Positions 1 through 16,719 of a DNA stretch of 64,000 nucleotides are shown here, one piece after another; within the stretch, counting starts at the first letter, position 1, and the number at the start of each line of letters is the position of its first letter. Source of the stretch: Vitis vinifera (lineage: Eukaryota > Streptophyta > Magnoliopsida > Vitales > Vitaceae); the NCBI RefSeq assembly GCF_030704535.1, contig NC_081807.1, positions 19,320,001-19,384,000 on the forward strand, written 5' to 3'. The translations under genes were made by a program, and so were the position numbers. The notes beneath the pieces are model-generated. The model had not been told where the DNA came from and ran no database searches. It was given only the letters and a program-made list of their open reading frames with translations.

Positions 1-1387
1 TCTCTCTCTTAGTCATCGGCACAGGCATGTCAAGGATGACTCTGATCTTATCTGGATTTGCCTCTATGCCTCTCTTACTGACCATGTATCCCAGTAGCTT
101 CCTAGAAATCACTCCAAAAGTGCACTTCTTGGGATTCAATCTCAATCTGAATGGCCTAATCCTCTCAAAGAATCTTTCCAAGGCTGTTAAGTGATCTACT
201 CTATATCGGGATTTCACTGTCATGTCATCTACATAAACCTCGGCATCCCGATGCATCATGTCATGGAATAGAGTAGTCACTGCTCTCTAATAAGTAGATC
301 TTGCATTCTTCAAACCAAACGTCATCACTCTGTAGCATTAAGTACCCCACTCAGTAATGAAGGACGTTTTCTCCATGTCCTCTAGAGCCATCAAGATCCG
401 ACTGTACCCAAAAAATTCGTCCATAAAAGACAACATCGAATGACCTACTGTACTGTCAACTAGCATATCGATGTGTGGGAGGGGAAAATCATCCTTAGGA
501 CTGGCCTTGTTGAGATCTCGAAAATCAACACAAACTCTCATTTTGCCGTCCTTCTTGGGAACAGGGACGACATTGGCTAGCAACTCGGGATACTCGACTA
601 ATGATAAAAATCCCACATTGAGCTACTTCTGAATCTCCTCTTTCACCTGCAAACTCTAGCGAGGGTGCAATCGCCTCAACTTCTGCTTAACCGGTTTGAC
701 ATGAGGCAGAAGTGGCAAGTGATGCTTAACTATGGATGGATCAAGGCTTGGCATGTCCTTGTAAGACCATGCAAAAACATCCAAATATGATCTGAGCAAC
801 CGGGCGAGGCCATCCCTCTCATCTGTAGACAAATCCAATCCAATCCTCAGCTCCCTTGGTTGGTTTGTTGTACCAAAATCAACAATCTCAGCGTCTCTTG
901 TGGTAGGTGAAACTCTTTGATCAATGGGGTTTGAATTAGAAGCAGAAAATGAGTCATCATCTGAATCGTGCTGCACAATCTCATCATCTATATCAAATAT
1001 TTGTGATGTGGGTGAAGAGGGTGTAGATAAAGTAATATCACAAGAGACATATAGATACTCGAAAATGCTCAAATCCATAAATGAAGAGTCATGAACATCG
1101 TCAAAACGGGAGACAAATCCCGATAAAACATCAAATGAAAGAGGTGGGTCCACAAAGTCGAACACTCCCTCAACTGAGCCAATAGGGCCATCAAACAAAT
1201 CGTCAACAACTATAATATCATCTGAAATCTCTAGAATAGGAGCTGTCTGGATCTCCTTAGCGATCTCGATGGCGGACACCCTGAAGAGATCAAATGGCGA
1301 AGCAAGCTCGGGCTGAACTACCCCATCAATTTGGCTCATACTCAACGAGCATCTCATCAATGTACTCGTCATGTGGAACAACTCCAT
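1..1387 (-). pseudogene. Ty3/gypsy reverse transcriptase, broken
   Basis: This is the polymerase part of the retroelement. It includes a segment just upstream of RT with SYLDVFAWSYKDMPSLDP, which is typical of plant Ty3/gypsy pol. The palm motifs follow: VPVPKKDGKMRVCVDFRDLN, then a degenerate FMDEFFGYSRI where family members usually have DGFSGYNQI. YVDDMTVKS lies at about 219-245. Translation continues to the first base of the window with a segment matching the RT-RNase H junction (NPDKIRVILDMP). At least two in-frame stops interrupt RT, at about 288 and 349. The replaced Gly and Gln in the FMDEFFGYSRI block also argue against activity. Confidence 0.8.
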
Positions 1388-2126
1388 CTACTATGTCTCC
1401 AATCTCAACAAATGTCCCACGCTCATCGACCTCATCCGGGAAATAGAGCGTTATAAGGCTCATACGATCTAGAGATGATGGGGCACCCAATACAGAAGTA
1501 GAAGTGTCAGGAGCTCTGTCATTCAACTACAGCTGGTGGACAAGACGCTGAAGCTCAGCCTCTTGAATACTGTTGAATCCCCCAATGATCCCATCCGAAT
1601 GTGTCTATAGTTTTGACGTCCTCACAAAGTAGTCCGCCAAGCTCATGGTGTATGGGCGAACATGATAGTCAAAATGTGTGTGAGTCAGCCGGGCTCTCAC
1701 CCTCTCCTTGCGCAATCATGCCATATATTGATAGTCAGCCTCAGTAGGGATGAACCTGAGTCCGAACGGTACATCGTGATCTAGGATAGCCATGAACTCA
1801 CTGGGCCCATGCTGACGTCGCCCCAATCCTATGTCGGGCAAATAAGACATGTTCCTCATCATATCGAGCACCACTATGCTGTCATGCTGGTCAAATGACA
1901 TAGCCACAAAGTCTTGGCAAAAATCCTCCATCTCTAGGGCTTGCACCTCATCGAATGTGAACTCAATCAGAAATAGGTCATTATCACTATGATTGATCTG
2001 AAGCATTGGTTCAAAAGAAATGAACATATCTCCCACAAATTGCACTGTGATGACCTGGCAATCGTGAATGAACTTTACCTTTTGATGAAGGGAAAAAAGA
2101 ATAACCCCAGCTCTGTGAATCCAAGG

Positions 2127-2501
2127 TCAACCCAAAAACAGGTTAAAGAATGTAGGAATCCTCAAAACTTGGAACAATGTGGGAAAAGTGGTCGGACCTA
2201 TCAATAGCTTAATCTCCAAAGTGTCCATAACCTCCCTCTTCGTACTATCATAGGCTCGGACTGTCTGAGTGGAGGGACCAAAGTCAGAGGACGCATAGCT
2301 GAGGGCAATGGCAGTAGCTAGAGGGCAGACGTTCAGGGTTGAGCCACTGTCTAAGAGGATAGATGGGACTCGGTGGCTTGAACAATCGTCTGAGATATAC
2401 AGTGGACGTGTATGGTCTGGACCATCGGGTGGCAAGTCATCATTAGAGAATACTATCCAAATGGCTCTACTAGCTGTCACAATGTGAATCAATCCCTCCA
2501 A
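2127..2501 (-). pseudogene. Ty3/gypsy aspartic protease segment
   Basis: The open segment encodes a retropepsin-like core. ILLDSGSTLNVCP carries the catalytic D-S-G triad, with a typical plant gypsy context before it (DLPPDGPDHTRPLYI) and a flap-like hydrophobic stretch after it. It lies between the gag segments at higher coordinates and the RT segment at lower coordinates, as expected for minus-strand pol. The reading frame is not continuous with either neighbour. Confidence 0.7.
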
Positions 2502-2972
2502 TGCGATGGTAGTCTCGACTTTGATCTAGCTCAAGGCTCGAATTAATGCGTCTCTGTGAGTGTTGGAAGATGTCAGCAAGCTCCAAATAGAAATACAAGC
2601 CTAGGTGCTCTGTAATTGTCTCAGGATCTCATCATCCTCTATCCTGACCTTCTCATGAGCGAACATCCCCTCCAAGGGTTTAGCGGCTGCGGGGGGCTAC
2701 TGTCGTACTACTCTACCCCCGCGAATAACATACTGTACATCGGAAGTGTGAACATCATCAACATATGGAGTCTGAACCTCATCAACATCCGAAATCAAGA
2801 CGAATGGTGTTTGAACACTGTAATGTGGGAAAGTCAATGGCTCAACTGTGGCCATCTGTACTGATGCCGCCTTAAGAACCAATCTGAATGGTGTGGACAT
2901 CCTAAGGCCCAAAGTCACTCTACTTATCTCATAAATCTCATCTGATACTATGGGCTATAGCTCTGAATCATC

Positions 2973-4340
2973 CTAGCTCAGCATGTGGATGTGATAGTCA
3001 AGCTCAACGAAGTCAATGGAGTGTGTGCCATTGGCCAAAGGGGGAACCGCGTGTGTAGTGTGGCCCGGTAATGGGTTTGTGATTACACTCGACTGACCTA
3101 ACTGAACCACACCCTGATCAATTAGATCCTGGATAGCATGTCTCAGAGCAATACAACGGTTAGTCTCGTGTCCTGACTCTTGATGATATGCACAGTGTAG
3201 ATCCATTCTGAATTGAGATGGGACAAGCTGAGGCAATGGTCTAAGAGTGAGAGCTATCAACAATCCAGTCTCTACGAGTTTCTAAAGAGTCTGGCTCAAC
3301 GGCATACCCAAATGTGAAAACTGTCTCTAAGTCTTTAAATAAAAAAGAGCAGAGGTTTGCTAAGCTATAGGTCTAAGATAGGATGCTGAAAGTCTCGCGA
3401 CAAACTATGCTGCATAGCATGGATGCCTTGTGGCAGAATATGAAACAGGGGGCCTCTTTGTGTCTTGTGCGGCGTGGTAAGGCAATGCTAATGCAGGAGG
3501 TATGTAGGCCTGATCATATGACTAATGAGGTGCCCGTGGCCTATACTGCACACAAGGCGATGATGGGTAGTAGAGTCTAGAAGTCTGTCCAACTGTCCGA
3601 TAGCGCCTAGGAGGTCTCAAACTTGCCGAACTGATAGCACCCACATATCCTGGTCTTTGTCCTCCTAAGGGCTTCTTTCCCTTCGAAACAGAAGGAAAAG
3701 ACTCATACCATAATCATCTGGCTATGCCCTCTTCTATATCATACAAGGCCTGTACCAAAGATCCAAAATCCGTATGAGGAAATCCCTTCAAGTGCCTAGC
3801 AAATCGAGGCTACAAGCTCCTCATAATCATGCTATCTGATCCCTTTCAGATGGTCTATCAATAACCTGTGAAATTTTCTCCCTCCAATTAGAGATAAATG
3901 AGGTGACTGACTCCTCTGGCCTTTGTCTCAATGCCTCTAACTCTTTCCTCAAGACGTCAATGACAATATTAAATGTGAACTGTCTCAAAAACTCCTGGGC
4001 CAAATCATTTCAAGTCCAGCGGCATGATACATCTAATGAAGCAAACCATCGTTGTGTTGTACCACTCAGGGACCTAGGGAAAAACATAATCATTTGGGCC
4101 TCATCCAGTTCATGGGCCCTCATGATCGTACTGTAAAGCCTCAAATGGATGCGAGGACAACCAATCCCCGTGTATCGCTCGATCTCTGGCATCCTGAACT
4201 TGGGTCAGCAGACTGGTCACTAGTAGTCCATCGAAATCATCCCAAGTAACAGTTCTGTCTGAAGTCCTCAACTGCCTCAACCTCTGCTCAAGCCTATCCA
4301 TGAGAGCATGTGGGTCCTCTGAGGTCGGGGTAGGCATGAT
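2973..4340 (-). pseudogene. Ty3/gypsy gag remnant
   Basis: Two gag pieces are visible on the minus strand. Around 4010-4190 a segment with YSTIMRAHELDEAQMIMFFP and SLSGTTQRWFASLD matches the retrotransposon gag domain, which usually reads F..SL.G.A..W. Around 3110-3230 the segment CAYHQESGHETNRCIALR resembles the Cys/His-rich region before the protease. The frame breaks between them, and stops are frequent. Confidence 0.6.
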
Positions 4341-6002
4341 GACAGGAAGCAGGGCAACCTCAGTCTGACTATTTAGGGTGAAAGGTATAGCCTGGGGTGC
4401 TGACTAATTGGGTGGAGGGGGTGGTGGCACTGTAAGGTCATATTGGGTGTCATCCTGAGGCGGGCCCTACTGGACCTGTTGCCCATCTATCCTCAGACCA
4501 ATGCTAGCTATAGCCTCTTAAACGGAAGCCATGGCCGCAACAAACTGGTTGACGGTAACTATTTGTGAATCCATATCTCTTTGATTTGATCTCTGGTCTA
4601 ATACCCTGATCAATCTGCCCCCAACTTTGATCCAAGAAGTTGAACCCAAACCAAACGTATCAATACTCCTACAATAGTGGAAATACTTCATAAGATACGG
4701 GGTAAGGGAAACTCCATAAGGAATGTCTATCAAATATGCTGAAAAGTAACCCGGAAGTAATCAAACTGATGTCCAATCCTGAGTAGATGTATGATAGACT
4801 ACTACGAAGGTAACTAAACCTATCACTACTGAACCGACTCTAAAGGCCCACAGATGCACCCACGTGTTAGGAAATGAAATCTTGATTGAAAGATCTAAGG
4901 CTCAACCTATAGGGTCAAGGTGGCTCTAAAAAAAAAAGGGTGGACTTTAAACTATCCCTAGTAGAAGCGATCATACCCTTCGGAGGTACGCAACCCTCTG
5001 CACACCTCCGAAGAGACGAGGCGCTTCCATGCAAGGTGGTCATCACCTCCACACATACACTACTTCGACATCCTAGTGGGTTTCCTATGGTGAAATCTCT
5101 CAAAACTCTCAACACTCAGTGGTCAACTAGAGTGCATAGTGAGCGATGTGCGTGCATCCGAAAACCCTATGAAGCCAAAACAGAAGAGGAAACATACTAG
5201 TCACACAAATATCCATGAAACCTAGCTCTAGGCTATACAGGTCTTCAATGATCGGACTCCAATCAACATCAATGTGTCGGTCTCCTCCAGAATGCTCCCA
5301 AACATCAATATAGTCCGTCGTTAGATCCTACTCCTAACTTCTGGCTCGGTCAGAGAAACAAGCACACACAAGGCCTCATACTTGCAAAAGTGAGAACCAA
5401 AATGAAGGGAATGATCGAAACAAGAGGGTCAGAGGTAAAGGGATAGATGTGCGGCCTGCACAAACAAGCAACATGCAATCATATAGAAGAAGGGTGGTCA
5501 TGCAACAAACAGTCAAGCAAAGCGCAGATATATCATCCATGTCCACACACAAGCTAAACGAGAATATGACAATCAAAACAAATAGTGACAAAGACAGCAT
5601 GCTTAAAAATGATCAAGACAATATACGAGCAAGGAAATCAACACATCAAGTCAAATGATATACAGCAATAAGTCTATACATGCAAGGCGAGCAAAACAAT
5701 CATGGCAAAATCAAAGTCACTATGCTAAGGCAGACAAAATAATCAATAAACATAATCAACATGTCGATCTCCCAAATAAATATAACAATGAAGCATAGAA
5801 AAAAAAAAAAAAAAAAGCTACATCAGAATCCTCAATCATCATAATCAACATGTCAATGCCCCAAATGAACACAATAACCAAGCACGCATCCAATGATATC
5901 AAGAGCTCTCAATGTGTAATCAAGAGATAGGTACCCACTGATCGACCCATCAAACACCACATTTGCCTCATCTTAAGTTCAAGTTTGATCCTCCAGCACG
6001 TC

Positions 6003-6020
6003 CCAAGTGGAGCTGCCATT
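6003..6020 (-). promoter_or_regulatory. Primer binding site of the gypsy element
   Basis: The minus strand reads TGGCAGCTCCACTTGGGACG directly after the LTR end at 6024, with a 3-base spacer. A site starting TGG and resembling TGGCGACTCC.CTGGGGAC is what I recall for Ogre/Tat elements, which are primed by tRNA-Arg. The match here is imperfect, with GA to AG and an extra T, as expected for an old copy. The tRNA identity is from memory. Confidence 0.55.
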
Positions 6021-6023
6021 TTG

Positions 6024-9000
6024 TGGACCCTGCAATTTTGCTCATGCGTTCCCACTCGATGGTGAGACTCGTTTTTTTATTTTATTTGGTGAAAAATATG
6101 ATTTTTTTAGAAAAGACTTGAAGTTGCCACTAATTTTTGTTTTATTTTTAAAGGGTAAACAAAATAAGAAATAAAACCCTAAGTGTGATTCCTTATTTAG
6201 AAAAGGTGGTCTGTGAAAAACTAAATATGAGCTCGGGGGTTAGGTCACTTATTGGGAAGGTACGGTAAAGAGACCGAAGCACCCCTCTAAGTCCCTAAAA
6301 ACGTGTCTCTACTAATAAGATGAAGCAAGCATGACAATTCGTAAGGAAATCAATGGATACCAAAATGAAATAATCAAATAATAAAACGAATCATGCATAA
6401 GAATAAGCAAGGCGGGAATGAGATCGTACCTTAGTAGCAATTAATAGTACGCTATCATAGAAACAGGGCCAGCTCAAGTATAAAATCATCACATGCGTAT
6501 CAAAGAGCAATGCAAAGATTAGACAATTCTCATTAAGCATAACAACTGACCATCAGAAGAGAAAACTCATATGTAAGCCCCCCACCAAAACCCAATTTAT
6601 TTTGCATGAATTAGTCTCACAAATTCCATTGCTTTGGAATTATGAAAAATTCATTCTTGCATATGTAAAATCAAGGGAAACAGAATATTATTTGAGAACC
6701 GAAATGGAATTAAAACTATTCAAGAGAAAACTGGATTTTTTGAAATTTATTTGAAAATTGGAGTCTTGGGAATTAAATTTAAGAATTGGAATTTTGGAAA
6801 TTAAATTTGAAAGAAATTGGAATTTTTAAAATTATTTGAGAATTGGAACTATGAAAATTGGAATCTTGGAAATTATTTAAAGATGAAAAATTTAAAAATA
6901 AATAAAATAATAATAATAATAATAAATAAATGTGAAAATTGGAATTTTGGAAATTGGAAATTAAATTCGAAAATTGGAAAATTGGAATTTCGAAAATTGT
7001 GAGTTAAATTTGGAAATTGGAATTTTGAAGAATTATTTAAAGATGGAATTTTAAAAACAAACAAATAAATAAATAAATAAAATAATGATGAAAATAATAA
7101 TGATTAAAGAAATACATGTGAAAATAGGAACTTTGGAAATTGGAAATTAAATTTGGAAATAGGAATTTTGAAGAATTATTTAAAGATGGAATTTATTTTA
7201 AATAAATAAATAAAATAATAATAATAACGAAAATAATAATGATTAAATAAATAAATGTGAAAATTGGAATTTTGGAAATTGGAAATTGGAAATTAAATTT
7301 AAAATCGGAATTTTGGAAGAGTTAATTAAAGATGTAGTTTTTTTTATTAAAAAAAAATAGAATAGTAATAATAACGAAGATAAAAAGTGATTAAATAAAT
7401 AAATGTGAAAATTGGAATTTTGGAAATTGGGAATTAAATTTGGAAATCGGTATTTGGAAGAGTTAATTAAAGATGTAATTTTTTTTTTAAAAATAAATAG
7501 AATAATAATAATAACGAAAATAAAAATGATTAAATAAGTAAATGTGAAAATTGAAATTTTAAAAATTGTGAATTAAATTTGGAAATCGGAATTTGGAAGA
7601 GTTAATTAAAGATGGAGTTTTTTTTAAAAAAAAAATTGAAAATAATTAAAGTTTGAGAAGTCAAAGTTTTAAAAACTAAAATTTTAAAAATGGGAGTTTT
7701 GAAAAATTAAATTAAAATTGGAGCTTTGAAAAATTAAATTAAAACTGGGGTCTTGAAAAATTATCTTAAAATTAAAATTTTGAAAATGAAATCTTTGGCA
7801 TCAAAAGTTGGAGAAAACTAAGAAAGTAATAAAAAAAGAAATGGCCTTAGGATGGCCAAACATGTACATGCATGTCCTTAAGGAAAAAACAAAAAAAAAA
7901 AAAGCACCACAAACCCATTTCCATTAAATCTTTCAAACGCCTAGGAGTTCTATGGTAATGCTAACACAGACTTCAAGGATTTTATTTGGGGTCCTTAGGA
8001 AGTTCCTCTGATCTTCCTTGCAGCCATGCCGAAATCTTAGTTTGCAGCATATATACCCAAAAATCTCTATCATTATCCGCTCCCCAACGTGAAGCCACCA
8101 AGTATTGAAGACGTTAAGATGGAGTACCGAACGTGCATAACGTATGAGAGGGGATGAAAGAAAGTTCAAATAAGGAAGCGGTGAAGAGAAATAGTTTGAT
8201 GACGGGATGAGTGAAAAGGGTGGAAGTGAGGGAGGTGGATTGGGTGGTGGAATGAAAGTTAGAAACCTGGGCATGGAGATGGGTGTGATGTATGACAGTG
8301 GGTATGACGATTAGAAAGATGATGAGGTGAGGGTGGCCATGCGTTTTGGGCCTCATGCACTTGGGAAAATGGTGGGGAATGAATGATAGATGGTGGGGGT
8401 GATAGGAAAAAATAGTGAGGGAAGTGGATGATGGAGGTATAGAAGATGAAAGAATGTGGTGAGATGGGGAGAGATAGGTGGTTCAATGGGTGTGGAAAAT
8501 GGGTTTAGGCATGAGGGAGCGTGGAAGGTGGGTATGGAGATGGGCAGTGGGTACGAGGATGTGATGGAGTGAAGCTTTCTTTAAAAAGGAGTAGATGAGG
8601 ACCGAATACCCAATAAACATGAAGAGACCCATTTCATTTTTCCTTCATCCGTGGGCTTAAAAATTCGTGGATTAAACCAGAAGAATGTCTAAAAAAAAAA
8701 AAACGAGACACAAGGAGATCCTCAAATATGAAACAAACAATCAAAACACAGTTAAATCATCCTTGAGTGAGAACGGAAAAGCATGGAATGAAATTACAAC
8801 AACCAAACCAAAGCCAACTCACAAACGATGCAAAGTAACTACCTCAAAAAGAGATGAGAGAAATATGATGATATAATGAACAAAGAACACAAATAATCTT
8901 ACCAGGCAATGCTTCTCTCGAGCCAGAGTTTGCTTAGATCCTAAAACTAACTTCCTTTACTCAGCTCATTTTCCTTCCCCTCGCATCGTCCTCTCTGCCA

Positions 9001-9350
9001 AGCTACTAAAATATCCCTCTGTAACTAGTAGCAATAATCACCCAACACACTCCCACTCACTCTAACGACCTCCAAAAAACGCTCATTTCTTTCCTACCCG
9101 AACTGCCTGATCCCAAAGTCGTCCTCCCCTCAAGATACTCCTCCTTGTAGTCAATCCTCAAACCTGCCCTTTGCAACTCTCTCACGCAAGTCCCATCTAG
9201 CTGCCCAAAGACAGCTCACCCATCCTGCAACCACAATCTTCTTTGGCTACCCAAGAACAACCCACTTCTAGCTGTTTTTCCTTTGCCTCCTATCCTTTGT
9301 GGCTGCCTAAGAACGACTCTTTCTCGAGGTGGTAAGAAGAAGACAAGAAG
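6024..9350 (-). repeat. Long 5' LTR of the gypsy element (right boundary uncertain)
   Basis: The LTR edge next to the PBS is at 6024 (plus-strand TG, minus-strand CA). The block at 6060-6300 resembles a segment I know from gypsy LTRs of many eudicots: gggttaggtcacttattggg, followed by the cacccctctaag stretch. The interior contains the AT-rich tandem repeat at 6700-7690 and a G-rich stretch at 8100-8560. I could not find the matching TG end, so the right limit is only where LTR-like sequence gives way to the MITE region. No gene is supported here. The proline/serine-rich minus-strand reading at 7933-8486 reflects base composition. Confidence 0.5.
6927..7690. repeat. AT-rich tandem repeat, period about 140 bp
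   Basis: The phrase tgtgaaaattggaattttgg, or close variants, recurs at 6931, 7117, 7256, 7404 and 7543. Each is followed by ggaaattaaatttggaaat, then an aagagttaattaaagatg-like phrase, an A/T run and an aataataataacgaaaata phrase. Spacing is 186, 139, 148 and 139 bp. The flanks (6700-6930) contain simpler degenerate versions of the gaattggaatttt unit. Confidence 0.85.
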
Positions 9351-9407
9351 AAGAAAGAAGAAAATCATAAAACAAAAGAAATATCCACCTCTCAAGGAGT
9401 CTACAAA

Positions 9408-10170
9408 TTTATTTTCAAACTTTAAGTTGTTTATTTTTTTACTTTTTCATGACTTATTATAAACTTTTTACTAAATAGAAAAAATCAAAATATTTAACTT
9501 TTTCTAAATAAAAAAAGTAATTGGTTTCTCCTTACTTTTTAATACTTAATAGAAATAAAATATAACAAAAATAAACAACTTAATATTTAATACTATTAAA
9601 CATTAAAGTTCTATTTAAAATTAAATAAAAAAACAAACATCATGATACTATTTCTATTTAAAAAAAGTAAAATATTTTGATAGTATTTGTTTTTTTTTTT
9701 TACTTAATTTTAAATAGAACTTTAATACTTAATAGTATTAAATATTAAGTTATTTGTTTTTATAGTATTTAATTTCTATTAAGCATTAAAAAGTAAAGAA
9801 AAACCAATATATTACTTTTTCTATTTAGAAAAGGTCCAATATTTTTGTTTTTTCTATTCAATAAAAAATTTATAATAACTCATAAAAAAAGAAAGTAGAA
9901 AAACAAACAATTTAAAGTTTGAAAATAACTTAACTTGCTTTCAACAAAAAGTAAAAAAAAACAAACACCCTCAACTTTTTCTATTCAACAAAAAATTTAT
10001 AGTAAATTATGAAAAATTAAAAAACAAACAAGCTTTTCCTATTCAACAAAAAATTCATAATAAGTTATGAAAAAAAATAAAAAAACAAACAATTTAAACC
10101 CTAAAAGTAAATTACTTTTAACAAAAAGATGAAAAAATTGCTTTCAACAAAAAAACTGAAAAAACAAACA
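9408..10170. mobile_element. MITE-derived inverted repeat cluster
   Basis: The stretch 9410-9925 is close to a palindrome. The left arm aaactttaagttgttta...ctttttcatgacttattata returns inverted as tataataactcataaa...aaacaatttaaagttt. The middle holds the phrase atttaatactattaaacattaaag and its complement. The same words occur in the bounded MITE at 33369-33645. Ends such as aaaaaacaaacacac near 10160 resemble that family's terminal repeat. More than one copy appears nested, and I could not define target duplications. Confidence 0.55.
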
Positions 10171-10873
10171 CACTCCAAGTGTCCAATTTCTAAAGAGCCC
10201 ATTGAAAATCATTTTTGAAAACAATTTTTTAATTTTTTAAAACAGAAGTATTTTTCCATAACAATTTTAAGAGATTTTTATGGAAAATAAGATGATTTTT
10301 AGAATAAATTTAAAATATTTTCACATAATTTTTGTGAAATATTTCATCTACTAACAAAAGATACAGATAATGTATGTAATGCCTTTAGGGGGAATAAGTC
10401 GGATTGATATTTTTTTTAATCCAAGTTTTTAAATAAAATTTTATTCTAAAAGATAAACCAAACAGAAGAAAATAACCAAGTTTCAGATTAAGTCGAGGAA
10501 TAAATTTCCAAACAAATTTTTTGTGTGCTTCCATCCACTACCTAGCATTCGCCTTAAGCACTTGGGCACCAGACGGGCAAAAACCTCAGTAGTTTTAACA
10601 GAAAACATTCCTCGTCCATTCATTTAATCTTAAAAACATTTCCCTGCAAATTCGCATGGCAGCAAACATAAGTAGTAAACTGTCTATCGCTGCTAAATAG
10701 TGTTTTTAACACACAACATGCCCGGAAAATTCAAACCAACTCTCAGTGTCTAAGAAACAAAACATAAACAGAATCCATAATCACCAAAAAGGATCAAGTA
10801 TAGAATAACACTACTAAAAAACCTGAACCACTGGGAAACATCAGGCCCTGTGACTGGACCGTAAAAGCCAAAT
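10171..10873. other. RPS6 3' flank, probable 3' UTR plus AT-rich spacer
   Basis: No coding region is visible. The part nearest the RPS6 stop codon (about 10,550-10,873) is of mixed composition and is likely 3' UTR on the minus strand. Further left it becomes AT-rich and may be a degraded repeat. Confidence 0.35.
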
Positions 10874-16087
<5,214 letters not shown>

Positions 16088-16140
16088 TTTGGATCACAGT
16101 CTCTGGCTCCCGCCGTGAGAGTGAGAGAGAAGGAGGCAGC

Positions 16141-16200
16141 GAGTTTTAGGATGATTCAGGGTTAGGGTTAGGGTTTTGAACGTGGGATTTTATAGGGACT
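16141..16200 (-). promoter_or_regulatory. RPS6 core promoter: TATA box and telo-box
   Basis: On the minus strand a TATA box (CCTATAAAAT, 16188-16197) is followed by AAAACCCTAACCCTAACCC at 16159-16177. That is a telo-box (AAACCCTAA) extended by further CCCTAA units. A pyrimidine-rich CTTCTCTCTCACTCTC stretch follows at about 16118-16133 before the start codon at 16085-16087. Telo-boxes near the start site are known from plant ribosomal protein and eEF1A genes. The transcription start itself is inferred to lie near 16160. Confidence 0.75.
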
Positions 16201-16209
16201 GTCCCTGCC

Positions 16210-16700
16210 ATGGGTCGGGTTTAGTTAGTAGAATTTAATGGATGGCCGGCCCCATTGCATAATGGGCTGGGCCGGCATGGTGGGCAACAGGCCAGTGACC
16301 CAAGAGTGTGCTTTGGGTCGATTAGGTATGACCCATGTCTCAATAGTGTGATTTGGGTTGCCTTTTTTTAACAAAACACTAAACAGGTCGAATTTAGTTA
16401 GCAGAGTCTAATGGGCGGGGGCGGGCTGCCTGACCAGCAGTCCAGCCCAATTGCTGGAACAGATTGGGTGGCTTGACACGTGTAAAGACATGGCAAGCCC
16501 ATGGCCCAATGGTGTGATATGGGTTCATAATATTTTTATAAAATAGGTTGGGTTTAGTTAGTATAATCTAATGGACCGGCGGAGAGCCAGTTCGAGAGCC
16601 CAGCCCAATTGAAATAATAGGTTGGGGTGGCGGCCTCGCCTATGTAAGGGTAAAGTAGGTGGCATGGCTCATGGTCATTTGTAAACTTATCTGGGTGGGA
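16210..16700. repeat. Three-copy tandem repeat, about 165 bp, upstream of RPS6
   Basis: The phrase gtcg(g)gtttagttagtagaatttaatgga recurs in variants with its ttagtta core at about 16221, 16394 and 16554, that is, every 160-173 bp. Each copy is followed by a GC-richer segment with cagcccaatt or gcccattg words and then a gtgtgattttgggtt-like phrase. The copies are diverged and adjoin the promoter. Confidence 0.65.
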
Positions 16701-16719
16701 TTAAATACATGACAGAGTT

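Larger units (their letters stand above)
1..6023 (-). mobile_element. Decayed Ty3/gypsy (Tat/Ogre-like) retrotransposon, internal region
   Basis: On the minus strand this reads, from right to left, gag, protease and reverse transcriptase, the Ty3/gypsy order. A gag segment lies at about 4010-4340 and a Cys/His-rich gag segment at about 3100-3240. The aspartic protease core with LDSGSTLNV is near 2340. The pre-RT and RT segments run from about 850 to position 1, with the VDFRDLNKASPKDDFPLPHI block near 480-560 and the YVDDM active site near 225-240. Reading is broken by many stops, for example at about 288 and 349 within RT, and frame changes separate gag, protease and RT. It is therefore a non-functional copy. 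RNase H, integrase and the other LTR would lie to the left, outside the window. Tat/Ogre assignment rests on the primer binding site and is less certain than Ty3/gypsy. Confidence 0.85.

Noticed and set aside
1716-2045. Minus-strand 109-codon open frame as a separate gene
   Set aside because: It lies within the gypsy pol region between protease and RT and is element sequence.
7933-8486. Proline/serine-rich minus-strand open frames
   Set aside because: They arise from a G-rich plus strand in the gypsy LTR, overlap in several frames and look like no known protein.
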